Assembly: GCA_035524095.1 (NCBI GenBank) | Contig: DATKPK010000009.1 | Location: forward strand, 1-8,786 | Source of the DNA: DATJUF01 sp035524095 | GTDB taxonomy: Bacteria > Desulfobacterota > Binatia > Binatales > Binataceae | Direction: 5' to 3' | Length of the DNA: 8,786 bases | Shown: positions 1-5,636 of the stretch, piece by piece | How the letters are laid out: each line of letters begins with the position of its first letter | Position numbering within the stretch: the first letter of the stretch is position 1 | Position numbers and translations under genes: made by a program | Notes under the pieces: generated by a model | The model's database searches: none | What the model was told of the DNA's origin: nothing | Seen by the model: only the letters and a program-made list of their open reading frames with translations

Positions 1-699
1 GAATAGCTCAAGGCCTTTAATCTTGGCGAGCTTGGGCTTGGAGAGGGTGCCGTTGGCGCAGATGACGAAACGGGCGCGCATATGGTCGCCACGGTCGGTG
101 GTGAGGTGCCACATCTGCTCGTCCTCGTCCCATACGGTGGAGGTGACCGTGGTCTGGAAGACGGCAAGCTCATAGAGGTTGTACTTGCGGGCGATGGCCT
201 GGCAATGGGCGTAGATTTCGGGGCCCTTGGAGTAATGGTCCTTGGGCACATAGTCCATCTCGTCGAGCAGGGGCAAGTAGTCATAGGCGACAACATCGCA
301 GGCCACGCCCGGGTAACGATTCCAATACCAAGTGCCACCGACGTCGGCGCCGCGTTCGACGATACGGATGCTCTCGACGCCGTACTCGCGGAGGCGGGCG
401 GAGGTCAGCAGGGCGGAGAAGCCGCCGCCGATGAAGAGGACTTCGACGGTATCGTTGATGGCGTCGCGAGGCTTGATGTCGCCGCCGTAGGGGTCGATTT
501 CATAGCGTGCGAGATCGCCGGAAAGGTCGGAGGTGTACTGGGCGGTCCCTTGCGGGCGGTACTTCAGCCGAAGGTCACGTTCCTCGGCGTACTTTTGCTT
601 AACCTGGTCGTAGAACTCCTGGGAGTGGGTCGGACGGGCGGCAAGGCCGATCGGCTTGTCGATTTTGACCTTCGCGGGCGTCTCGTGGGGGTCGGGCAT
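1..699 (-). CDS. Flavin-dependent (Baeyer-Villiger type) monooxygenase, N-terminal part
   Basis: The gene is open at the left edge, and 233 N-terminal residues are visible. Residues about 85-115 form a Rossmann FAD-binding strand-turn-helix (VEVLFIGGGFSALLTSARL). It is followed by the GGTWYWNRYPGVACDV segment (about 121-136) typical of Baeyer-Villiger monooxygenases. The ~80-residue extension before the Rossmann fold, with an AEERDLRLKYRPQG stretch, matches my memory of the long-form BVMO-like enzymes of about 600 residues. Such enzymes use FAD, NADPH and O2 to insert oxygen next to a ketone; the substrate here cannot be told. The usual GxGxxG reads GGGFSA, so Ala replaces the last Gly. The ATG at 699 is chosen because GGAGG (706-710) lies 6 nt upstream; an in-frame ATG at 705 abuts that motif. 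The conserved NADPH-binding and C-terminal regions lie outside the window. Family call is confident, exact activity is not. Confidence 0.9.
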   Translation of the reverse strand, partial: MPDPHETPAKVKIDKPIGLAARPTHSQEFYDQVKQKYAEERDLRLKYRPQGTAQYTSDLSGDLARYEIDPYGGDIKPRDAINDTVEVLFIGGGFSALLTSARLREYGVESIRIVERGADVGGTWYWNRYPGVACDVVAYDYLPLLDEMDYVPKDHYSKGPEIYAHCQAIARKYNLYELAVFQTTVTSTVWDEDEQMWHLTTDRGDHMRARFVICANGTLSKPKLAKIKGLELF

Positions 700-705
700 G
701 GTCAT

Positions 706-710
706 CCTCC
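706..710 (-). promoter_or_regulatory. Shine-Dalgarno site of the monooxygenase gene
   Basis: GGAGG on the minus strand, 6 nt before the ATG at 697-699. It decides between two in-frame ATG codons (703-705 and 697-699): the outer one directly abuts the motif and would leave no spacing. Confidence 0.7.
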
Positions 711-749
711 ATGGTCATTGCTGTGCCGAGTGGGTGCGGCGGCGGTCAA

Positions 750-773
750 TGCCTAAACGGGTTAGCTTAGGCA
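750..773. promoter_or_regulatory. Inverted repeat upstream of the monooxygenase gene, possible operator
   Basis: Perfect 7-bp arms TGCCTAA (750-756) and TTAGGCA (767-773), separated by 10 bp. It lies 51 bp upstream of the monooxygenase ATG, in the 145-bp gap behind the orphan gene. The size and symmetry suit a dimeric repressor site (for example TetR-like). A hairpin ending the orphan gene's transcript is the alternative, but no T-tract follows it on the minus strand. No regulator gene is visible, so the role is inference. Confidence 0.4.
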
Positions 774-844
774 ATTTGGCACGGAAAGGGGGTGATTTTC
801 CAGCGGAAAGACGGAAACGGTAGTGGCAAGCCCTCCAAGTTGAG

Positions 845-1507
845 TCAATTACCAAGGATTCGAGCGAATGATGAATTTACTTCTCTCTCATTCGACGAGA
901 GGACGACAGATATTCCGGTAATTTCAAACACGTCGAGATTACCACCTTCGTAGAAATCGGCATGAAAACTCTGCAAGGCGATCATCGCCTTGCGACAGTC
1001 TAAAGCATCCTCGACACTCTGGAAAAGTCCGAACTGATTGAGGCGAGCGCCGAAATGACGCCTAATCACATGAGCTAGAATGCGAATAGGGTCCTCAGGC
1101 ATTTCAGTTCTAACCGGCTCTGATAGTCCCGACAAAAAGATCAGAGAGTCGCCACTTCCGCCCGACGAAAGGTCGAATCCGAGAAAGATCCCCGAATTGA
1201 GCGTTGTCGCATCACCTTTAGTAACTTCGACCACCTCAAAGTTCTGACTTGGTAGATGAATACGTGCCAATTCGACATAGCGGAACGCTTTTGACAGATC
1301 GTTAATAGGACCGATCTGCTCGACGTACCACATGAAGAATTCGTTTATTTCGTGGTCGTATGGAAGTGCCTCGCAGAAGGTGGGCCTTTTTCGAGCTGTT
1401 CCTCTGTAGAACGGATATGGATTGTGTGTTGGATAGAGCGGGCCATCGAGGATCAAATAATTCACGCCAAACACCTCATTTGAGCCAAACGCCTCTACGG
1501 GAACCAT
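845..1507 (-). CDS. Hypothetical protein, A+T-richer orphan gene
   Basis: A 220-residue protein that I do not recognise. It has no signal peptide, membrane segment or obvious catalytic motif, and looks like a soluble, mixed alpha/beta protein with several FLGFDL / LIFLSG type hydrophobic strands in the middle. The C-terminal half has a GLFQSVEDALDCRKAM helix-like stretch. The ATG at 1507 is the first usable start, because an in-frame TGA lies six codons upstream. No Shine-Dalgarno sequence is visible before it. Two hand-counted 60-base lines inside the gene (901-960 and 1081-1140) are 45% and 48% G+C, against 63% for a line inside dnaA (6601-6660). The gene also stands alone between the atp terminator and the monooxygenase. 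Both points suggest horizontal acquisition. A stand-alone immunity or cargo protein is possible, but nothing in the sequence proves it. Confidence 0.65.
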   Translation of the reverse strand: MVPVEAFGSNEVFGVNYLILDGPLYPTHNPYPFYRGTARKRPTFCEALPYDHEINEFFMWYVEQIGPINDLSKAFRYVELARIHLPSQNFEVVEVTKGDATTLNSGIFLGFDLSSGGSGDSLIFLSGLSEPVRTEMPEDPIRILAHVIRRHFGARLNQFGLFQSVEDALDCRKAMIALQSFHADFYEGGNLDVFEITGISVVLSSNEREVNSSFARILGN

Positions 1508-1537
1508 TGGCTGAACGATGGCTCACTATCTTCATGA

Positions 1538-1560
1538 CAATCAAACTTTCGGCAATCAAA
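1538..1560. repeat. Two direct 8-mers upstream of the orphan gene
   Basis: CAATCAAA occurs at 1538-1545 and again at 1553-1560, a 15-bp period, within 60 bp upstream of the orphan gene's ATG (minus-strand reading TTTGATTG). It may be an activator or repressor half-site pair or simply chance. I see no convincing -35/-10 pair around it. Confidence 0.3.
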
Positions 1561-1570
1561 TTGGCGGATC

Positions 1571-1607
1571 GGAAAATTTAGCGAGAGCGTCATTGTGACG
1601 CTCCCGC
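1571..1607 (-). terminator. Rho-independent terminator of the atp operon
   Basis: The hairpin has an 8-bp perfect stem GAGCGTCA/TGACGCTC (1585-1592 with 1596-1603) and a 3-nt loop. After one mismatch, three further G-C pairs extend it (1581-1583 with 1605-1607). Reading the minus strand, it begins 21 nt after the atpE stop and is followed by TAAATTTTCC, a T-rich tract. The plus-strand flank is not T-rich, so the signal is oriented to end atpE transcription. Confidence 0.8.
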
Positions 1608-1627
1608 CAGGTTTAGAGTGAATGTGG

Positions 1628-1957
1628 TTAGATTTTGCCTTGCAGGATGAAGGCGATGACCAGCGCGTACAGCGTCAGTGATTCGATGAACGCAAGGCCG
1701 ATGATCATCGGGACGAACAACTGATTGGTGCTGTTGGGATTGCGGCCGATGGACTCCATCGCGGAGGCCGCGAGCTTGCCCTGACCCACGCCACATCCGA
1801 GAGCGGCGATACCGATGCCGAGACCTGCGCCGAGAGCGATCAGGCCGCCTCTGAGACCGGCGCCACCGCCGGGACCTTCCTGCGCCATCGCGGCGAGCGG
1901 CGATGCGAGGAGCATCCCGAGCGCCATCGTGGCGTAAAACCAGAACCTGCGAACCAT
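1628..1957 (-). CDS. atpE: F0F1 ATP synthase subunit c
   Basis: Proteolipid ring subunit of the F0 rotor, 109 residues, in the inner membrane. Residues 1-26 are signal-peptide-like (VRRFWF, then hydrophobic, then ASPLAAMAQ), so this is a long form with a probably cleaved or extra N-terminal segment. The first transmembrane helix has the glycine pattern GAGLGIGIAALGCGVGQG (43-60). The polar loop is GRNPN (71-75). The second helix carries the ion-binding glutamate E92 in FIESLTLYALVIAF. The start at 1957 is chosen over an in-frame ATG at 1993 because AAGGAGGA (1965-1972) lies 7 nt upstream. It is the last gene of the F0 cluster, 183 bp after atpB and before the terminator. Q59, E92, S93 and Y97 align with residues of the Ilyobacter Na+ site (Q32, E65, S66, Y70); L94 stands where T67 would be. 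Ion specificity is therefore open. Confidence 0.96.
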   Translation of the reverse strand: MVRRFWFYATMALGMLLASPLAAMAQEGPGGGAGLRGGLIALGAGLGIGIAALGCGVGQGKLAASAMESIGRNPNSTNQLFVPMIIGLAFIESLTLYALVIAFILQGKI

Positions 1958-1964
1958 ACTACGT

Positions 1965-1972
1965 TCCTCCTT
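1965..1972 (-). promoter_or_regulatory. Strong Shine-Dalgarno site of atpE
   Basis: AAGGAGGA on the minus strand, 7 nt before the ATG at 1955-1957. It is the strongest ribosome site in the window, fitting the high copy number of subunit c, and it sets the start at 1957 rather than 1993. Confidence 0.85.
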
Positions 1973-2140
1973 CGTTGTCCGCGTCAGCATCATCGGGCCT
2001 GAGCTATTTAACTCCGCCTTCTATCATCTTCCACAACTTCGGCCGCCCCGACGGCTGATACGGATTAAAATCCTTTTGGGACGCGATTCACCCGCGCCGA
2101 TAAAGTTTTTTTCTCTATTTTGAAATCAATGCAGACCAGT

Positions 2141-2833
2141 TTAGTGATGGGTCTCGCTGGCCATCCGGACGTAAGAGATCGCGAGAATCGTGAATACGAG
2201 GGCCTGCACCACGCATACGATGGAGCCGAGCGCGTAGAAGGCCAGCGGAATCACCAGCTTGGTCAGGCCGGTGAAAAGCGTCAGCACCTGATGGTCGGCG
2301 AACATATTGGCGAAGAGACGGACGCCGAGCGAGAAGGGCCGGAAGAGATTGTCGGCCAGCTCGATGAAGATAAAGAACCATGAGAGCCACCAGATGGGGC
2401 CGAAGAAGCTGAGCAGGTATTTCGGGCCCTGATGGCGGAATCCCTGGACGATGTAGAAGACGAAGGCGATGATGCCGAGCGCGAAGGTCAGGTCGGTATC
2501 GTGAGTCGGCGGTTCCATTCCGGGGACGAGGCCCAGGAAATTGGCGGCGAGGATGAAAATAAACAGGGTGCCGAAGAAGGGAACATAGTCGCGCGCCTCA
2601 TGCATTTCGGAGACGCTCGCGACGAAGTTGTCGAGCCACTCGACGAGGACTTCGGCGAAACCGCGCAGCGTGATTCCGCTATCGGGCACGAGCGGATTTG
2701 AGGTGTTCTCTAGGGCCTTGCGGGCGGCATAGGCGAAGACGAGCAGAAGGCCCATCACGAGCCAGGTGCCGAAAACCACAGGCGGCAGATGGAAGCCATG
2801 GGCGAACATGTCGATGAAGTTGATGGGATGCAA
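2141..2833 (-). CDS. atpB: F0F1 ATP synthase subunit a
   Basis: Stator subunit of F0 that forms the two ion half-channels against the c ring, 230 residues with five or six membrane helices. The essential arginine is R172 in SLGVRLFANMFADH (168-181), equivalent to E. coli R210 in SLGLRLFGN. Q210 in VVQALVFTILAISYV corresponds to E. coli Q252. The N-terminus MHPINFIDMFAHGFHLPP is of the usual type for this family, which supports a TTG start at 2831-2833. No in-frame ATG lies upstream, and GGAGG (2846-2850) is 12 nt before TTG, a rather long spacing. The first internal ATG (residue 9) would cut into the conserved N-terminus. It follows atpI by 41 bp and precedes atpE by 183 bp. Confidence 0.96.
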   Translation of the reverse strand: MHPINFIDMFAHGFHLPPVVFGTWLVMGLLLVFAYAARKALENTSNPLVPDSGITLRGFAEVLVEWLDNFVASVSEMHEARDYVPFFGTLFIFILAANFLGLVPGMEPPTHDTDLTFALGIIAFVFYIVQGFRHQGPKYLLSFFGPIWWLSWFFIFIELADNLFRPFSLGVRLFANMFADHQVLTLFTGLTKLVIPLAFYALGSIVCVVQALVFTILAISYVRMASETHH

Positions 2834-2845
2834 AAGGGGGCCGAG

Positions 2846-2850
2846 CCTCC
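2846..2850 (-). promoter_or_regulatory. Shine-Dalgarno site serving the TTG start of atpB
   Basis: GGAGG on the minus strand, 12 nt before the TTG at 2831-2833. Rare start codon plus long spacing suggests modest initiation of subunit a compared with subunit c, in keeping with the 1:8-15 stoichiometry. The stoichiometry link is inference. Confidence 0.55.
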
Positions 2851-2874
2851 GGAAAATCTTAGACTAAATCGGCG

Positions 2875-3267
2875 CTAGTCTCGTGCTGCCGCTAAATCAG
2901 AAGAAAGCGAGACGCGCCAAGTTTCTATAAAGACTGCGAGCAACTGCGTCAATAAGCCGACGGCGAAACCGGCCAGGTTCACCCGTCCCGAGCTGATGAT
3001 CGCATAGACCAAGCCGATAATCAGCACCATCTTGAGGGGGGCGAGAACGCCACCAAGGGCAGCCGATCCGCCGTGCTGCGCGATGCCCAAGATGAAACGG
3101 CCGAGGATGGCGAGCAGGTACAGGTTCACTATCATGACCGTGGCGCCAAGCAGTGCGGCAATTGCGGCTGCCGATGATAGCGTGAGGGCGAGGGCCAGCG
3201 CTATCAGGGCGGCGAGGATGGCCGTGGCGCGTTGAATGCCAGCGATCGTGGGCAGGTTCCAGGTCAT
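2875..3267 (-). CDS. atpI: ATP synthase subunit I (AtpI), full-length copy
   Basis: A 130-residue membrane protein with four predicted helices (about 13-32, 36-60, 74-92 and 96-115), the size and layout of the ATP-synt_I family. AtpI proteins help assemble the c ring and/or the F0 sector. The position just before atpB is the usual one. The first 45 codons (3133-3267) are duplicated upstream at 3380-3514. The ATG at 3267 is preceded by CTGTCTCCGACG, with no Shine-Dalgarno match. In the upstream copy the same ATG overlaps the atpZ stop, so this copy appears to have lost its translational coupling. The nearest purine run (AAGGA) lies more than 50 nt upstream. An in-frame CTG there could in principle serve as start, but I would not choose it. 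The next gene, atpB, follows after 41 bp. Confidence 0.88.
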   Translation of the reverse strand: MTWNLPTIAGIQRATAILAALIALALALTLSSAAAIAALLGATVMIVNLYLLAILGRFILGIAQHGGSAALGGVLAPLKMVLIIGLVYAIISSGRVNLAGFAVGLLTQLLAVFIETWRVSLSSDLAAARD

Positions 3268-3269
3268 CG
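3133..3269 (-). repeat. 137-bp direct repeat, copy A (5' end of full-length atpI)
   Basis: Matches 3380-3516 base for base at a constant offset of 247, with four substitutions (133/137 identical) and no gaps. It covers the atpI start codon and the first 45 codons. Two of the four differences change the protein (Ile11 here against Ser, Ala19 here against Thr). Identity stops abruptly at both ends. Confidence 0.95.
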
Positions 3270-3314
3270 TCGGAGACAGCGCTTGCGGCTGTGGGTCACG
3301 CTCAGCGAGCAGGA

Positions 3315-3379
3315 TTCAGATTCCTTAGGCGCGACGCTCGCAGCCTCGCGCGCGCACGCCCTCACAGGTGAGGGCTATG
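3315..3379 (+). repeat. REP/MITE-like dispersed repeat, copy 1
   Basis: A ~65-bp element in the 110-bp spacer between the two atpI 5' copies. It matches 7143-7206 with eight substitutions and one single-base gap, about 86% identity. It runs from TTCAGATT through a GCGCG-rich block to a hairpin, GCCCTCA-CAGG-TGAGGGC (3358-3375), and ends with TATG. The last base of the repeat directly abuts copy B of the 137-bp duplication. The strand given is relative to copy 2; the element lies antisense to the atp genes and would be transcribed within their mRNA. Confidence 0.8.
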
Positions 3380-3514
3380 CATGACCGTGGCGCCAAGCAG
3401 CGCGGCGATTGCGGCTGCCGATGATAGCGTGAGGGCGAGGGCCAGCGCTATCAGGGCGGTGAGGATGGCCGTGGCGCGTTGACTGCCAGCGATCGTGGGC
3501 AGGTTCCAGGTCAT
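3362..3514 (-). pseudogene. Truncated 5' copy of atpI (50 codons)
   Basis: Starts MTWNLPTIAGSQRATA and repeats the first 45 residues of the intact atpI with two changes, then runs into HSPHL and a TGA stop lying inside the repeat hairpin. The ATG (3512-3514) overlaps the atpZ stop TGA (3511-3513) as ATGA, the classic sign of translational coupling, so this is the ancestral atpI position. The product would hold only the first membrane helix and part of the second, so it is probably a broken gene. A small membrane peptide is possible because the frame is open and well placed for translation. Loss of the gene's 3' part here, with its retention 247 bp downstream, points to an insertion with duplication of flanking sequence. 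Confidence 0.8.
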
Positions 3515-3516
3515 CG
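3380..3516 (-). repeat. 137-bp direct repeat, copy B (5' end of truncated atpI)
   Basis: Partner of 3133-3269. The right end (3516) lies 2 bp beyond the atpI start codon, inside the 3' end of atpZ. The left end (3380) abuts the dispersed repeat. The four substitutions argue against a sequencing or assembly duplicate. Confidence 0.95.
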
Positions 3517-3777
3517 GGGCGATCGAGCGCCGGGGCGTTGCATGAAGCTGCGGACCTCGACGATCAGGCGATAGAAGCCGACGGCGACGCCGCCGATCAA
3601 GCCAATCAGGCCAAGCCAAGGCATGTGGAGGTACTCCCCGAGATAATAGCCGCCGAGGATGCCGGCGACGATCGGTGAGAAGAATTCGAGGCCGATCGCC
3701 GCGAAGCGAAAAAGATCGGCGGAGCCGCGAGTAGGCGGAAGCCGGGTGCCGTCTGAAGGTTCTCTAGCGCTGGTCAT
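3511..3777 (-). CDS. atpZ: AtpZ/AtpI-family F0 accessory protein
   Basis: A small membrane protein of 88 residues, two predicted transmembrane helices joined by a short turn (LFRFAAIGLEFFSPIVAGILGGYYLGEYL, then WLGLIGLIGGVAVGFYRLIV, about 22-74). This is the pattern of the ATPase_gene1/AtpZ family at the head of F0 operons, whose members have been linked to Mg2+/Ca2+ transport or F0 assembly. It is the first gene after the predicted promoter. Its stop overlaps the start of the truncated atpI copy as ATGA. The ATG at 3777 has no clear Shine-Dalgarno sequence; with the predicted promoter the 5' leader would be only about 25-30 nt. The role is inferred from family and place. Confidence 0.85.
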   Translation of the reverse strand: MTSAREPSDGTRLPPTRGSADLFRFAAIGLEFFSPIVAGILGGYYLGEYLHMPWLGLIGLIGGVAVGFYRLIVEVRSFMQRPGARSPR

Positions 3778-3810
3778 GAATGCGTAGCCGGCAAACGAGG
3801 CTTTTCAAGC

Positions 3811-3838
3811 ATGATATACGCAGACTCACGCATGCCAA
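3811..3838 (-). promoter_or_regulatory. Predicted sigma70 promoter of the atp operon
   Basis: Minus-strand TTGGCA (3833-3838) and TATCAT (3811-3816), each 5/6 to consensus, with a 16-bp spacer. It lies in the 75-bp gap between the hemL stop and atpZ, so transcription would begin near 3804 and leave a short leader. Read-through from hemL may add to it, since no terminator is visible between them. Confidence 0.55.
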
Positions 3839-3852
3839 GGCTCCGGCCAACT

Positions 3853-5148
3853 CTAGGCGGCGAGCGACGCCAGGGCGTCGGTGGCGGCGGCAATAGTAGA
3901 ATCGATTTCAGCATCGGTGTGCGCAAGCGAAACAAACATCGCTTCAAATTGGGAAGGCGGGAGATAAATGCCGTGATCGAGCATTCGATGAAAGTATCGA
4001 CTGAAAAGCCTGGTGTCGGACTGGCGCGCGCTCGCGCCGTCAGTCACTCTATCCACACCGAGAAAAACTGTTAACAGGGATCCGGCGCGGTTGATAGATG
4101 CGCGGATGCCGGTGCGGCCAAGGGCGGAGCGGAGGCCTGCTTCAAGGCGAGCACCAGAGTTTTCGAGGCGATCGTAGGTAGTGGGGGCTGCAAGGATTTT
4201 CAGTGTTTCGAGACCGGCGCGGACCGAGAGGGGATTACCGGAGAGCGTACCGGCCTGATAGACCGGGCCGAGCGGCGCCAAGAGATCCATGATGGCAGCG
4301 CGGCCGGCGACGGCGCCGATGGGGAGGCCGCCGCCGATAATTTTACCGAGCATGATGAGATCAGGTTCCGCGCCATAGAGATCGCTGGCGGTGCCGTAGC
4401 GCAAACGAAAGCCGCTTATGACTTCGTCGCAAATGAGCAGTGCGCCATAGCGGTGAACGATTGCGCTCAGATCGCGCAGGAAGCCGGGGTCTGGGGGAAC
4501 TACGCCCATGTTGGCGGCGAGGGGTTCAACGATCACGGCGGCTATGCTGTCGGGAGACGCGGCGAAATATTGTTCGACGGCTTCAAGCGAATTGAAGGGG
4601 GCGACCCGCGTCAGACTCGCGAGAGCCTCGGGAACACCTGCGCTATCGGGGACACCGAGGGTCATCAGACCGGAGCCAGCACGAACTAGCAGCGAATCGC
4701 TATGACCGTGGTAACAGCCGTCGAACTTGATGATCACAGGGCGGCCGGTGGCGGCGCGGGCGAGGCGCAGGGCAGTCATGCCAGCTTCGGTACCGGAATT
4801 GACCAGACGGATTTTTTCGGCGGCCGGAATCGCGGCGGAGATGCAATCGGCGAGATCGGTTTCCAGTTCAGTAGGAGCGCCGAAAGCGAGGCCGCGCGCG
4901 GCCTGGTCCGCAATGGCCGCGACAATTTGGGGGTGGGCATGGCCGAGAATCGTGGGACCGTACGAACCAACATAATCGATGAAGCGATTGCCGTCGGCAT
5001 CGAAGACGAAGGGTCCTTTACCACTGGCGATAAATAATGGCGTGCGGCCGACGGCGCGCCATGCACGAACCGGAGAATTGACGGCGCCGGGGATACGCTG
5101 GGCGGCGCGGGAATAAAGCTGGGCAGAGTTTTTGTCGATGATGGTCAT
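3853..5148 (-). CDS. hemL: Glutamate-1-semialdehyde 2,1-aminomutase
   Basis: PLP-dependent class-III aminotransferase fold enzyme that turns glutamate-1-semialdehyde into 5-aminolevulinate, the last step of the C5 route to haem and other tetrapyrroles, in the cytoplasm. At 431 residues it has the usual length. Visible landmarks are the N-terminal IPGAVNSPVRAW (19-30), VNSGTEAGM (116-124) that holds the cofactor phosphate, DGCYHGHSD (143-151), D241 in CDEVISGFR that contacts the pyridine nitrogen, and the Schiff-base lysine K269 in LGKIIGGGLPIGA. Haem supply next to ATP synthase genes is consistent with respiratory metabolism. It is divergent from dnaA across a 570-bp gap. The ATG at 5148 is the first start of this frame and has only a weak GGA-type ribosome site. 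I could not pick a confident promoter upstream. Confidence 0.97.
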   Translation of the reverse strand: MTIIDKNSAQLYSRAAQRIPGAVNSPVRAWRAVGRTPLFIASGKGPFVFDADGNRFIDYVGSYGPTILGHAHPQIVAAIADQAARGLAFGAPTELETDLADCISAAIPAAEKIRLVNSGTEAGMTALRLARAATGRPVIIKFDGCYHGHSDSLLVRAGSGLMTLGVPDSAGVPEALASLTRVAPFNSLEAVEQYFAASPDSIAAVIVEPLAANMGVVPPDPGFLRDLSAIVHRYGALLICDEVISGFRLRYGTASDLYGAEPDLIMLGKIIGGGLPIGAVAGRAAIMDLLAPLGPVYQAGTLSGNPLSVRAGLETLKILAAPTTYDRLENSGARLEAGLRSALGRTGIRASINRAGSLLTVFLGVDRVTDGASARQSDTRLFSRYFHRMLDHGIYLPPSQFEAMFVSLAHTDAEIDSTIAAATDALASLAA

Positions 5149-5515
5149 TAGCTAGTCCGTTCGGCGTCAATATCACTGTAATGCGCCGTTAAAATATCGA
5201 GAGCAAGCTTGAAGTGGCCTCTGGGGTTAGATTTATGCAGCGCTGGATCGCGGATCATGGCTCTGGGAGCCATTTGCGTCTGAGGCTGAAAAAAAACGGC
5301 GACGCAAGATCGAATCGGAAAAAAATTGTATCGCGAAATTCGTTAACGAAATCGACTCACTTTTGGATGCAATCACCTACTCTCTTGAATGGCCTCGCGA
5401 AAGATTCTATCCCAATGGCTTCGCTCAGTGCTGAGAATAAGCGCGCCGCGCAAGCGGTGAACAAGAGCGAGTGTTATCGTGGCCAATCGGCACGCGCAGG
5501 TAGAAGTTTTCGGGA

Positions 5516-5564
5516 CATTGATAAGAGGTGGATCGAACCGGATGACCGGTGGCGGAGTTGATAG
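5516..5564 (-). promoter_or_regulatory. Two weak DnaA-box-like motifs
   Basis: CATTGATAA (5516-5524) and AGTTGATAG (5556-5564) each match TGTTGATAA, the reverse of the motif in the nearby palindrome, at 7/9 positions. They lie 40 bp apart, about four helical turns, so they would face the same side of the DNA. Individually weak; their worth is in the cluster. Confidence 0.35.
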
Positions 5565-5612
5565 GCGTTGCCGAAAAACGATCCATGCATCGGACCTAGC
5601 GAGGAAATATGA

Positions 5613-5636
5613 CCTTATCAACACGTGTTGATAAGG
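5613..5636. promoter_or_regulatory. Perfect 24-bp palindrome of two DnaA-box-like 9-mers upstream of dnaA
   Basis: TTATCAACA (5615-5623) and its reverse complement TGTTGATAA (5626-5634) are head to head across a CG dinucleotide. The symmetry extends two more bases on each side. Each half matches the E. coli DnaA box TTATCCACA at 8/9. It ends 82 bp before the dnaA ATG, a fitting place for DnaA autoregulation or origin binding. A dimeric repressor operator of another family is the alternative. Confidence 0.6.

Noticed and set aside
82..756. Long plus-strand open frame (224 codons)
   Set aside because: It is antisense to the monooxygenase gene, whose minus-strand translation shows clear FAD-binding and BVMO motifs; the plus-strand product has no family features.
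1360..1581. Plus-strand open frame over the orphan gene and atp terminator
   Set aside because: Runs through the atp terminator hairpin and antisense to a longer minus-strand gene; no ribosome site or recognisable sequence.
2040..2110. Short GC-rich symmetry and T-tract in the atpB-atpE gap as a terminator or attenuator
   Set aside because: The only stem is 4 bp (GCCG/CGGC), and the T-tract lies on the plus strand, the wrong orientation for the atp transcript.
3774..3812. Possible 12-residue leader peptide ending in an ATGA overlap with atpZ
   Set aside because: Its ATG overlaps the predicted -10 box, so it would lie upstream of the transcript start, and it has no ribosome site.
5214..5624. 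Open frames on both strands in the hemL-dnaA gap (plus 5214-5561, minus 5373-5624)
   Set aside because: Neither resembles RpmH, RnpA or any known family, the frames overlap each other, starts lack ribosome sites, and the region has origin-like repeats instead.
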